This document shows positions 54,761 through 63,020 of a stretch of DNA of 64,000 nucleotides, in pieces. How positions within the stretch are numbered: the first letter of the stretch is position 1; every line of letters begins with the position of its first letter. The stretch is from Comamonas testosteroni ATCC 11996. GTDB taxonomy: Bacteria; Pseudomonadota; Gammaproteobacteria; Burkholderiales; Burkholderiaceae_C. The stretch spans positions 1 to 64,000 of the forward strand of contig NZ_AHIL01000063.1 in NCBI RefSeq assembly GCF_000241525.1, written 5' to 3'. The notes below the pieces were generated by a model. The model was not told where the DNA came from. It was given only the letters and a program-made list of their open reading frames with translations, and ran no database searches. The translations under genes were made by a program, and so were the position numbers.

Positions 54761-56100
54761 GCCAGCACCTCACCCAGCTGGGCCACACAGGCGGCAAAAG
54801 GAGCAGCCTCTGCCGTGCCCTGGCGCAAGAATGCCTCCAGCTGTGGCCAGCGCTGCACGGCCCGGTCGGTGCGCGCATCGGCGCCGGGCACATAGGCCCC
54901 CATGGGGATCAGCTCGCGCACCTGGGCATAACGGGCCTGCAGCTCCTTGGCCTGGCGCGCGGCCTGCAGATGGGCTTCGGAAACCACCAGCGGCATGCAG
55001 CGGCTGATTGAGGCCCCCACATCCACGGCCGGGTAATGTCCGCGCTCTGCCAGCTCGCGCCGCAACACGATATGGCCATCCAGAATGGCCCGCGCCGTAT
55101 CGGCGATCGGGTCTTGCTGGTCATCTCCTTCGGCCAGCACGGTGTAGATGGCCGTCATGCTGCCCTCGCCGCGCTCGCCGTTGCCGGCGCTCTCCACCAG
55201 CTGCGGCAGCATGCTGAACACCGACGGCGGATAACCGCGCGTGGCCGGAGGCTCGCCCAGGGCCAGCGCAATTTCGCGCCGCGCCATGGCATAACGGGTC
55301 AGGGAGTCGAGCAGCAGCAACACATTCAGGCCTTGATCGCGGAAATGCGCGGCAATCGTGTGGCACAGCTCGGCCGCCATCATGCGCATCAGCGCCGGCT
55401 CGTCTGCCGGCGCCACCACCACGATGGCGCGGCGCATGCCCTCCGGCCCCAGGGAATGCTCAATGAACTCGCGCACTTCGCGGCCCCGTTCACCGATCAG
55501 GCCCACCACGATCACATCGGCCTCGGTGTGGCGCGTAATCATGCCCAGCAGCACGCTCTTGCCCACGCCGCTGCCGGCGAACAGGCCCACGCGCTGGCCA
55601 CGCCCCAGCGTCAGCAGGCCGTTGATACAACGCACGCCCACATCGAGCGCCTGCTCGATCGGGCGCTTTTTGAGCGGATTGACCCTGGGCGGTTGCGCAG
55701 GCAGCAGACCGTCCCCAGTCAACCGCCCCAGCCCGTCCAGCGGCTCCGCCAGGCCGTTGATGACCCGCCCCAGCCAGCCCATGCCGATGCCCGGCTGCTG
55801 GCGTTCGGAATCCAGCGTCACGCGCGCCCCGGTTGCCAGGCCGGTGACCGGCTTGAGCGGCATCAGATAGGAGACGGCGCCGCGAAAGCCCACGACCTGG
55901 GCCGGCAACCATGCGCCAGCCTGCCATTCGATCTGGCAACGGGCAGCCAGCGGCAGGGCCGCACCCGTGCACTCCAGCAGCAATCCGGTGGCCGCATGCA
56001 CGCGTGCCGCCGGCTGCGCCACCGGCACATCGTCGAGCTGAACGCTGCGCAGCGACTGCGCCAGTCCGATGCTGCTGCCTGCCGCCATGCCCGTGGTCAC
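54757..56100 (-). CDS. fliI: Flagellum-specific ATPase FliI
   Basis: 447 residues, homologous to F1 beta. Walker A is GSGVGKS (176-182), Walker B is NVLLLLDSLTRYAMA with the catalytic segment GLIGERGREVREF, and GEPPATRGYPPSVFSMLPQL is the family signature. It energises type III export. It overlaps fliH and fliJ by 4 bases each. Confidence 0.97.
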   Translation of the reverse strand: MTTGMAAGSSIGLAQSLRSVQLDDVPVAQPAARVHAATGLLLECTGAALPLAARCQIEWQAGAWLPAQVVGFRGAVSYLMPLKPVTGLATGARVTLDSERQQPGIGMGWLGRVINGLAEPLDGLGRLTGDGLLPAQPPRVNPLKKRPIEQALDVGVRCINGLLTLGRGQRVGLFAGSGVGKSVLLGMITRHTEADVIVVGLIGERGREVREFIEHSLGPEGMRRAIVVVAPADEPALMRMMAAELCHTIAAHFRDQGLNVLLLLDSLTRYAMARREIALALGEPPATRGYPPSVFSMLPQLVESAGNGERGEGSMTAIYTVLAEGDDQQDPIADTARAILDGHIVLRRELAERGHYPAVDVGASISRCMPLVVSEAHLQAARQAKELQARYAQVRELIPMGAYVPGADARTDRAVQRWPQLEAFLRQGTAEAAPFAACVAQLGEVLA

Positions 56101-56798
56101 AAGGCCTCCGCTGGCTGCAGCTGCTCACGCACCTGTTCCATACAGGCACCCAGACGCTGCTTGCAGCCGGCATCGACCTCGGCTTCTCCCACGCGCAAAC
56201 GGCATTCGCCGGCATCGAGAGTGCTGTCGGCCTGCAGCTTCCAGTCGGGCACGCGCGTGCTGTCCAGCTCCTGGATGCGCTGCAGATCGACCGGGTTCAG
56301 GTAGACCTGGACCTCGCCCGTGCGCTGGGGCATGCCCTGCAGGGTTTCCTCGACCAGCGCCAGAATCTGCGCCGGCTGCAGCGTCAGCTCGCAGCGCACC
56401 ACCTGGCGCGCCACCCGCTCGACCAGGTCGATCAAATCCTTGCGCAGACTGGCCTCCCAGTCGGCATGCAACAGCTGCAGCTGCTGCTTCAGCTCCGTCA
56501 CCGGCGCGCCCAGGCTCTGCAGCTCGTCACGCGCGCCCTGCAGGGCCTCGGCGCGACCTGCCTGAACGCCGGTTTGCAGCCCGGCCTCATAGCCGGCGCG
56601 CTCGCCCTCAGCCTGCCCCTGAGTAAAGCCCTGCGCGTGACCGCGCTGCACCGCCTGTTCATAGGCCTGAGCCAAGGCCCGGGCATCCTCCGGCCCCACG
56701 GCATCGCCAGCGGCGCTGCCGTCTGCGCCCTGCTGTGCGCGGTCGGCCTGCACCAGGTCCAAGGGCGGAAAATGATAGGGACGGTAAAGCACGCTCAC
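56097..56798 (-). CDS. fliH: Flagellar export stator FliH
   Basis: 233 residues. The long helix with GxxxG-like and Gln/Glu-rich spacing (GHAQGFTQGQAEGERAGYEA) is a FliH hallmark, followed by a C-terminal domain (DLIDLVERVARQVVRCELTL). It binds FliI and the C-ring. Overlaps of 4 bases with fliG and fliI. Confidence 0.9.
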   Translation of the reverse strand: MSVLYRPYHFPPLDLVQADRAQQGADGSAAGDAVGPEDARALAQAYEQAVQRGHAQGFTQGQAEGERAGYEAGLQTGVQAGRAEALQGARDELQSLGAPVTELKQQLQLLHADWEASLRKDLIDLVERVARQVVRCELTLQPAQILALVEETLQGMPQRTGEVQVYLNPVDLQRIQELDSTRVPDWKLQADSTLDAGECRLRVGEAEVDAGCKQRLGACMEQVREQLQPAEAL

Positions 56799-57853
56799 TC
56801 CACCACCGCTTCGGCGAACAACTGAATCTCCAGCTCACCCGCGTCAACCATGGCCTTGACCAGGTCCATGATCTCGCGCCGCGCCTGCTCCACACGGCTC
56901 AGAGGCACGGGGCCGCTGCGGCGCATCTGGTCTTCAAAGCTCTGCGCCTGGCGGCGTGGCATGGCGCCCAGCACGGCCTTGCGCACCGCAGGCTCGGCGC
57001 CCTTGAGCGCCAGCGCCCACAACTCGGCCGGCACGGCTTCGATGATCTGGGTCAGCGTGGTCTCGGACTGGGTCGAGAGCACGAAGAAGTCATACATCTC
57101 GGTTTCGATCGCGGAGGCGATTTCCGGATCGCGGGCCCGCAGTCGCGCCACCAGCTCCTGCTTGTTGCCTGGAATACGGTTGAGAATTTCCGCCGCCTGC
57201 TTCACGCCCTCCATGGACACGCTTTGCGTGCCGAACTCGGCCAGATACTGCTCGGTCAGCATTTCCAGTTGCACCAGCAGATCTCGATCCACGTCCTTGA
57301 GCTTGGCCACGTTGAGCACCAGGGCCTCGCGGCCCGACTCGGGCAGATGCTCGATCACATCGCCGGCCAGCTTGGGCGGCAAAAAGGCCAGAAACACCGC
57401 TTGCATGCGCGGGTGCTCCTGGGCCAGCCGCTCGGCCAGCCAGGCCGGCGCCGCCCATTGCAACCGTGCCATCTTGGGGCGGATCTCGTCGCCGTAAATG
57501 CTGTCCAGCACGCTGCCGGCGATGTCGCCGCCCAACGCCAGCGCCAGCGAGCGCTGCAAGAAGCTGCGCGAGGCACCATGCACACCGCTTTGCTCGCGGT
57601 AGTCATCGAAGAAATGCTGCAGCGACTGGCGCACAGAATCCACGCGGATACCGCTGAGGCGGGACATCACCTGAGTGACGGCCAGCAGGTCTTCGCGCTC
57701 CAGGCAACGCAACACGCCGGCAGCAGGCTCCTCACCCATGCTGAGCAGCACGATGGCAGCCTGCTCGATCAGATCCAGACTTTCCGGGGCCGGCGGCTCC
57801 AGCAACGCCACGCCTGCCGCGCCTTCAGCGCTAGTCACCAACTGGTTGGCCAT
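56795..57853 (-). CDS. fliG: Flagellar switch protein FliG
   Basis: 352 residues from the ATG at 57853, overlapping the end of fliF by 23 bases. The three armadillo-type domains are present: SLDLIEQAAIVLLSMGEEPA; the middle EHPRMQAVFLAFLPPKLAGD (EHPQ-like motif); and the C-terminal motor domain (AVPAELWALALKGAEPAVRK, AVLGAMPRRQAQSFEDQMRR). It transmits torque from the MotA stator. Confidence 0.95.
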   Translation of the reverse strand: MANQLVTSAEGAAGVALLEPPAPESLDLIEQAAIVLLSMGEEPAAGVLRCLEREDLLAVTQVMSRLSGIRVDSVRQSLQHFFDDYREQSGVHGASRSFLQRSLALALGGDIAGSVLDSIYGDEIRPKMARLQWAAPAWLAERLAQEHPRMQAVFLAFLPPKLAGDVIEHLPESGREALVLNVAKLKDVDRDLLVQLEMLTEQYLAEFGTQSVSMEGVKQAAEILNRIPGNKQELVARLRARDPEIASAIETEMYDFFVLSTQSETTLTQIIEAVPAELWALALKGAEPAVRKAVLGAMPRRQAQSFEDQMRRSGPVPLSRVEQARREIMDLVKAMVDAGELEIQLFAEAVVE

Positions 57854-59501
57854 GTTTTTGTACCCATTGTTTGACCACTTCCGCCACACGCTCCGGCTCC
57901 TTGGCCGCCAGGGTGCGCAAATGCTCGACCATCACATCCACTTCCGAACCCTGGGGTGGCAGATCCACGTTCTCCAGCAGCGGCACCATGGACATGTCGG
58001 AGGCGGCACGCTGACGTTCAGGCGCCGGCAGCAAGGAGGCACCGCCCGCCGCCGCACCGGCCAGGGCGACCGCCTCGCCCGAGCGCGGTACCTTGGTAGC
58101 CGCAGCGCCGCGCAGCACGGCATTGACCAGGCGTGCCAGCAGCACCAGCAGCGCGACACCGCCCGCTGCCCACAGAGCCGTCACCACCCAGTCATACCAG
58201 TTGCCAGGCTCCTGCCACCAGGCCGGCTGCGGCGTGGGTGCCGTGAACGGCATGCTGGAGACTGCAATCTGGTCGCCACGCCCGGAATCCACCCCCAGGC
58301 CCACGCGCAGCAGCTTTTCAACCCGTGCCAGTTCGGCTTCACTCCATGCCTTGGCCGCCTTGGGTGCCACTGCATCGTCGAGCATCACCGCCACATGCAG
58401 CTTGTTGATGCGCCCCTTGCCGCGCTTGACCTGTATCACGCTGCGGTCGTAGGCATAGTTGCGCGAGACCGCCGCACGGAAATTGTTGTTGGCTTCCTTG
58501 CTTTCCTTGCCTGCATCGGCCTGCACATTGACCGGGCGGTTGCTCAGCGAGCCCGGCACACCCAAGGCAACACCACCGGCGCGGTCGTTTTCCTCCCGGG
58601 TCGCCTCATTGAGCACCCGGGGATCGCCGTTGTACTTCTCGTAGGATTCCTCGGTTCGGTCCTGGCTCAGGTCGGCCGTAACCGTCACGCGGTAGTGACC
58701 GGCACCCACGGCGGCCGATAGCAGCTCCTGCGCGTTTTGGCGCAGCTCGGCACTGATCTTGCCCGACTGCCCGTCCTGCGCCAGCGGATCAAAGCCCTCC
58801 GACAGGTCCACGCGGGCCGATAGGAAGTTGCCCGCCTGATCGGTCAGCGCCACGCGCTGTGGGTCGAGCCCGGCCACGCTGCTGGAGACCATATGGATGA
58901 TGGCCGCGATCTGCTCGTTCTTGAGCTGTTGCCCGGGCTTGAGTTGCAGCACCACCGATGCCGAGCTTTTTTCGCCGGTATTCACCACGAATGAGGAAGA
59001 GCGTGCAATCGACAGATGCACGCGTGCGCCTGCCACGGCATCCAGCGAGCCGATGCTGCGTGCCAACTCGCCCTCCAGGCCACGGCGGAAACGCACGTCC
59101 TGCACGAACTGGCTCACGCCCAGAGGATCGTTGCGATCCATCAGCTCCAGACCCTCGGGCAGCTTGGCGGCCACACCCTTGGCGGCCAGCAGCATGCGGG
59201 CACGGCCCAGATCGCTGTCAGCTACCAGCACCTGGCCCGATTCCGGGTGCAAGCGGTATTTCAGGCCTTCCGCCTCCAGCGCCGCCACCACATCGGCGGT
59301 CAGCACATTCTCGCGAGCGCCGAACAGAGGACGGTAATTGCTGCTGCCCTGCCACAGCAGCATGACCACCAGCGCGGTGGCGATGACCGCAGCCAGCAGC
59401 AAGGGCACGCCCACGCGCATCGCGCCAGGCTGTGAAGAAAAGGAGAGCAGCCGCTGTGCACCAGGCATACCTGAGAAGCGGTTTTTAATGGAATCCAGCA
59501 C
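57831..59501 (-). CDS. fliF: Flagellar MS-ring protein FliF
   Basis: 556 residues. Two membrane helices (around residues 28-48 and near 450) flank the periplasmic ring-building motifs (VAGARVHLSIARSSSFVVNT, ASVVLQLKPGQQLKNEQIAA). The C-terminal tail VAEVVKQWVQKHG binds FliG. It is the base on which the rotor and export gate assemble. It lies 15 bases after fliE. Confidence 0.96.
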   Translation of the reverse strand: MLDSIKNRFSGMPGAQRLLSFSSQPGAMRVGVPLLLAAVIATALVVMLLWQGSSNYRPLFGARENVLTADVVAALEAEGLKYRLHPESGQVLVADSDLGRARMLLAAKGVAAKLPEGLELMDRNDPLGVSQFVQDVRFRRGLEGELARSIGSLDAVAGARVHLSIARSSSFVVNTGEKSSASVVLQLKPGQQLKNEQIAAIIHMVSSSVAGLDPQRVALTDQAGNFLSARVDLSEGFDPLAQDGQSGKISAELRQNAQELLSAAVGAGHYRVTVTADLSQDRTEESYEKYNGDPRVLNEATREENDRAGGVALGVPGSLSNRPVNVQADAGKESKEANNNFRAAVSRNYAYDRSVIQVKRGKGRINKLHVAVMLDDAVAPKAAKAWSEAELARVEKLLRVGLGVDSGRGDQIAVSSMPFTAPTPQPAWWQEPGNWYDWVVTALWAAGGVALLVLLARLVNAVLRGAAATKVPRSGEAVALAGAAAGGASLLPAPERQRAASDMSMVPLLENVDLPPQGSEVDVMVEHLRTLAAKEPERVAEVVKQWVQKHGQPVGD

Positions 59502-59516
59502 GAACGTTTCCCTGTC

Positions 59517-59846
59517 TTACACCTGCAGCTTGACGACTTCGTCCACCGCACCCATGACCTTGTTGCGGACTTGCATCAGCATGGAAAACGACAGGCTGGC
59601 CTCCTGACTGGACAGCATGGCCCCCACCAAATCGTCGCTACGCCCCGCGTCCACGGCCGCCATCCGCTCCGAAGAAGCCTGGTTTTGCGCGTCCACCGAG
59701 CGCACCGCGCCCTCGAACATCTGCAGAAATCCGCCCCCTGGGGCCGGGCTGTCGGCAGCGGGCGCAATCGCGCTTGGAAGTGGCGACTCAAAGGCCGCAA
59801 AAGCACCGGCGGTGCGCATCAAAAGGCTGGAGGGTTCGATCTTCAT
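59517..59846 (-). CDS. fliE: Flagellar hook-basal body protein FliE
   Basis: 109 residues with the FliE core (FLQMFEGAVRSVDAQNQASS, LVGAMLSSQEASLSFSMLMQ, VRNKVMGAVDEVVKLQV). It joins the MS ring to the rod. It is the first gene of a minus-strand block of 17 tightly packed genes ending with the muramidase gene at 46430. Confidence 0.94.
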   Translation of the reverse strand: MKIEPSSLLMRTAGAFAAFESPLPSAIAPAADSPAPGGGFLQMFEGAVRSVDAQNQASSERMAAVDAGRSDDLVGAMLSSQEASLSFSMLMQVRNKVMGAVDEVVKLQV

Positions 59847-60058
59847 CGTTCGTTCCCCAAGCCATTTCCTCCGACGCGGCGGTTACCACTGGAGCCAGCC
59901 CTTCGGGGGGATGTTGTTGCACGAACAGTATACTATTCACAATTGATACAAATTTTATCGATTTAGCAACTCATTCAGGCTTCATAGAGAAATTGCCGAG
60001 ATTCGCGCAAAATCCCGCTGACTTGCCACCAAAACAACAAGCGAAGAAGATATCTACT
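59847..60058. other. Divergent control region fliE / fliM
   Basis: 212 bases, the right two thirds AT-rich. In E. coli Flag-2 and Vibrio this junction holds the sigma-54 activator gene lafK; here there is no room for it. A weak sigma-54-like site for fliM is listed separately. No clear promoter for fliE was found. Confidence 0.5.
59905..59921 (+). promoter_or_regulatory. Weak sigma-54-like site upstream of fliM
   Basis: The -12 element TTGCA (59917-59921) is right, and a GG lies at the exact -24 spacing (59907-59908), but the rest of the -24 box (GGGGGA) does not match TGGCAC. The distance to the fliM start is about 140 bases. Confidence 0.25.
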
Positions 60059-60811
60059 GTGCAGAATGCAAAAACCCTGGACCCGGTCATGCTGGGACGA
60101 CCGGTGCAAGCCTTCGACCAGTTGGCCGCGCTGCTCGCCCGCCAGGTGGAAACGCAGATGCAGCAAACCGGCCATCGCCCGGTAGCCATGCGTATCGAAC
60201 ACGCTCACTTCACGCCGCTGCGCGCTGCGGCTCCAGCTCAGACGCAGATCACACTGACGCGCGCCACCGTGCAGGCACACATGGCTGCGCGCTACGGCTT
60301 CACGCAGGACGACATGACCCCGACGTCCGACGACCAGCCCACCAGCCCGACCGAGCAGCGCATTGCCACGGCCTTGCACGATGCGGTGCACCACGCCACC
60401 CAGGCCACGCTGATGCCGGCCGCAACGACTCAGCCCCTCATCACGGCCAGTACCTGGCAATGGCAGGCCCAGATCCAGGTCGCGGACAGCGCCTGGCAGC
60501 CGTTGAACATCGCACTGGACACAGCCTGCTGTCAGGCGCTGGAGCAACAGGTGTTGCAGCTGCGGCGCACTCGCCCCACGCCCACCCCGGCAACGCCAAA
60601 GCCGGCAGCGCCCCTGCACATCCAGTTGACCGCACGGCTGCTGGAAAAAACCGTCTCTACCGCCGATGTGCAGACCCTGCGCACCGGCAGCGTGCTGCCG
60701 ATTGCCCTGGGAGCCACCACGGTGCTGCTCAATGGCGAAGCCCTGCTTGCGGCCACCGTGACCGAACACCAGGGCAAGCTGCACCTGACGGCCTTTGAGA
60801 CTTTGGAATGA
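60059..60811 (+). CDS. fliM: Short flagellar switch protein FliM (lateral LfiM-like)
   Basis: 250 residues from a GTG at 60059; the open frame extends upstream to 59774 but that part overlaps fliE antisense and lacks a good start. It begins VQNAKTLDPVMLGRPVQAFD, similar to what I recall of LfiM, and ends in a SpoA (FliN-like) domain (LTARLLEKTVSTADVQTLRT, GSVLPIALGATTVLLNGEAL). Full-length FliM has about 330 residues; here the N-terminal CheY-docking peptide (an EIDALL-type motif) is absent. It overlaps fliN by 4 bases, first in fliM-N-P-Q-R-flhB. Confidence 0.8.
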   Translation: MQNAKTLDPVMLGRPVQAFDQLAALLARQVETQMQQTGHRPVAMRIEHAHFTPLRAAAPAQTQITLTRATVQAHMAARYGFTQDDMTPTSDDQPTSPTEQRIATALHDAVHHATQATLMPAATTQPLITASTWQWQAQIQVADSAWQPLNIALDTACCQALEQQVLQLRRTRPTPTPATPKPAAPLHIQLTARLLEKTVSTADVQTLRTGSVLPIALGATTVLLNGEALLAATVTEHQGKLHLTAFETLE

Positions 60812-61173
60812 ACACGATGGATCTCCACACCGATATGGACCTGCAGGATCTGCTGGACAGCAATGCACAAGCCCCTGCCGCCGATACCCCTGCGCCAGCG
60901 CTCAGCCCCGCCGAACCCGAGCGTCTGTCGCCGTTTTTGCACCGCATCCCCGTCACGCTGACGCTGGAAGCCGGCTCCGCCCGGATCACCCTGCAGGAAC
61001 TGGCCGATCTGGGCCCCGACAGCGTGGTGCCGCTGGACACCGTGGTGGGCGAGCCGCTGACCATCAAGGTCAATGGCTCGGCCATCGGCAAGGGCGAGGT
61101 GGTGGTCTGCGGCGAAGCGTACGGACTCAAGGTCCTGGAGCTGAGTGCCAATCTGCCTGTACTGAGCCACTGA
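60808..61173 (+). CDS. fliN: Flagellar switch protein FliN
   Basis: 121 residues. An acidic N-terminal tail (DLHTDMDLQDLLDSNAQAPA) precedes the SpoA domain (IPVTLTLEAGSARITLQELA, VPLDTVVGEPLTIKVNGSAI, GKGEVVVCGEAYGLKVLEL). It forms the lower C-ring and binds FliH. Confidence 0.94.
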   Translation: MNTMDLHTDMDLQDLLDSNAQAPAADTPAPALSPAEPERLSPFLHRIPVTLTLEAGSARITLQELADLGPDSVVPLDTVVGEPLTIKVNGSAIGKGEVVVCGEAYGLKVLELSANLPVLSH

Positions 61174-61189
61174 TCCACAGATTTCCAGC

Positions 61190-61957
61190 ATGCAACAACA
61201 CATGCACAGGGCGCTTCGCGCCCTCGTTTTTTTGGGTCTGGTCAGCGGTTTATGGCTTTGCGTGAGCCACGCCCAGGCCGCCAATATCCCCCTGCTGGAG
61301 AGCAAGCAAAGCCACGGGGTGACACAGCTGTCGATCAAGACCGAGATCTTCATCCTCATGACGCTGCTGGGCCTGCTGCCCATGATGGCCTTGATGATGA
61401 CCACCTTCACGCGCTTCATCATCGTGCTGGCTCTGCTGCGCTCCGCACTTGGCCTGCAGCAGGGTCTGCCCACGCGCGTGCTGACCGGCGTGGCGCTGAT
61501 CCTCACTCTGCTGGTGATGCGCCCCGTGGGCGAGCGCCTGTGGACCGAGGCCTTCGAGCCCTATGAAAAAGACCAGATCGGCTTGATGGAAGCGCTGCGT
61601 CGCGCCGAAAAGCCGATGTCGGACTTTTTGCTGGCCCAGACCCACGAGGCCGCACTCAAGCAGGTCAGCGCCCTGGCCAAGGAAGGCCCGGTGGCCAGCC
61701 CGCAGGACCACGCCTTCACCGTCAAGGTGGCGGCCTTTGTGCTCAGCGAGCTCAAGACCGCGTTCATGATCGGTTGCGTCCTGTTCATTCCGTTTCTGGT
61801 GATCGACCTGGTGGTCTCGTCGGTGCTCATGGCCATGGGCATGATGATGCTGTCGCCGCTCGTGATTTCGCTGCCCTTCAAGATTTTGCTGTTCGTGCTG
61901 GTGGACGGCTGGTCGCTCACGGTCAACACGCTGGTCACCAGCGTCCAGGGGCTGTAG
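61190..61957 (+). CDS. fliP: Flagellar export gate protein FliP
   Basis: 255 residues with a signal peptide (ALRALVFLGLVSGLWLCVSH AQA) and the family core: EIFILMTLLGLLPMMALMMT, TFTRFIIVLALLRSALGLQQ, and SELKTAFMIGCVLFIPFLVI, DLVVSSVLMAMGMMMLSPLV. No fliO precedes it, unlike in many primary flagellar clusters. Confidence 0.96.
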   Translation: MQQHMHRALRALVFLGLVSGLWLCVSHAQAANIPLLESKQSHGVTQLSIKTEIFILMTLLGLLPMMALMMTTFTRFIIVLALLRSALGLQQGLPTRVLTGVALILTLLVMRPVGERLWTEAFEPYEKDQIGLMEALRRAEKPMSDFLLAQTHEAALKQVSALAKEGPVASPQDHAFTVKVAAFVLSELKTAFMIGCVLFIPFLVIDLVVSSVLMAMGMMMLSPLVISLPFKILLFVLVDGWSLTVNTLVTSVQGL

Positions 61958-61961
61958 CAGC

Positions 61962-62231
61962 ATGACGCCCGACATCGCCGTGGACCTGATGCTGCAGGCC
62001 ATCCAGCTGGTGCTGGTCATCGTGGCCGTGCTCGTGGTGCCAGGCCTGCTTGTCGGCCTGTTGGTGAGCCTGTTTCAGGCCGCCACCCAGATCAACGAGC
62101 AGACGCTGAGCTTTCTACCCCGCCTCATGGTCACCTTGCTGGCCTTGGCACTGAGCGCGCGCTGGCTGGTCACCCAGCTCATGGATTTTTGCGTGCGCTT
62201 TTTCCAATACGCCAGCACGCTGCTGGGCTGA
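61962..62231 (+). CDS. fliQ: Flagellar export gate protein FliQ
   Basis: 89 residues forming a two-helix hairpin (LMLQAIQLVLVIVAVLVVPG, LLVGLLVSLFQAATQINEQT, LSFLPRL). The AATQINEQTLSFLP stretch is the family signature. It lies 4 bases after fliP. Confidence 0.96.
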   Translation: MTPDIAVDLMLQAIQLVLVIVAVLVVPGLLVGLLVSLFQAATQINEQTLSFLPRLMVTLLALALSARWLVTQLMDFCVRFFQYASTLLG

Positions 62232-62239
62232 GCCTGAAC

Positions 62240-63016
62240 ATGGAGCAAGGCCTTTATCCGTATCTGCTGCAATGGCTGCAGCCGCTGTGGTGGCCGTTCG
62301 TGCGCACCATGGCGCTGCTGTCCTTCGCCCCGATCTTTGGCGACCCCACCGTGCCCCAGCGGGTGCGCGTCATCATCGCCATGGTGCTGGCCGTAGTCAT
62401 GCTGCCCAGCGTCGCCCCCCATGTCTCGGCGGTGGAGGCGTTTTCGCTGCGCGCCGTGGCGCTGACGCTGGAGCAGATCGCCATCGGCGCGGTGCTGGGA
62501 ATAGGTCTGCAATTTGCCACCACGGCGCTCAGCATTTTTGGCTATCTGAGCGCTTCGCAGACCAGCCTGGCCATGGCCATGCTCAACGACCCCGTGCATG
62601 GCAGCTCCTCGGACGCACTCTCGGTGCTGGCCCTGCTGATGGGCATGCTGCTGTTTTTCGCCCTCGACGTGCACCTGCTGCTGGCCGGCATTCTGGCCGC
62701 CAGTTTCGACGCCTGGCCCGTGGGCCAGAGCCTGAGCCGCCTGCAGCTGCAAACCGTGGCCTACAACATGGGCTGGGTATTTGCTGCGGCCTTTTTGCTG
62801 GCCACGCCCATCATCTTTGCGGCCATGCTGGTGCAATTGGGCTTTGGCTTCATGGCCCGCATCTCGCCCAGCCTCAATATTTTTGCGTTGGGCTTTTCGG
62901 TGGTCACACTATTCGGCCTGGCCATGCTGGCCTTCATGCTGCGCCACATCCCGGCGCACTATCTGCAGATGACGCGCCGCGCGCTCGACATGCTGACGCA
63001 GCTCATGAAGGGCTGA
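62240..63016 (+). CDS. fliR: Flagellar export gate protein FliR
   Basis: 258 residues with six membrane helices (MALLSFAPIFGDPTVPQRVR, VLGIGLQFATTALSIFGYLS, VVTLFGLAMLAFMLRHIPAH). The start is the ATG at 62240, 8 bases after fliQ, rather than an in-frame ATG inside fliQ. Confidence 0.95.
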   Translation: MEQGLYPYLLQWLQPLWWPFVRTMALLSFAPIFGDPTVPQRVRVIIAMVLAVVMLPSVAPHVSAVEAFSLRAVALTLEQIAIGAVLGIGLQFATTALSIFGYLSASQTSLAMAMLNDPVHGSSSDALSVLALLMGMLLFFALDVHLLLAGILAASFDAWPVGQSLSRLQLQTVAYNMGWVFAAAFLLATPIIFAAMLVQLGFGFMARISPSLNIFALGFSVVTLFGLAMLAFMLRHIPAHYLQMTRRALDMLTQLMKG

Positions 63017-63020
63017 CATC

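Noticed and set aside
52259..54895. An 878-codon plus-strand open frame opposite fliS-fliD-fliJ
   Set aside because: It is antisense to genes with strong family signatures, without a start signal.
59774..60058. N-terminal extension of fliM in the same frame
   Set aside because: It would overlap fliE on the other strand, its residues look non-coding (CCCTNS, RRCASKGW), and the family-like sequence begins at the GTG at 60059.
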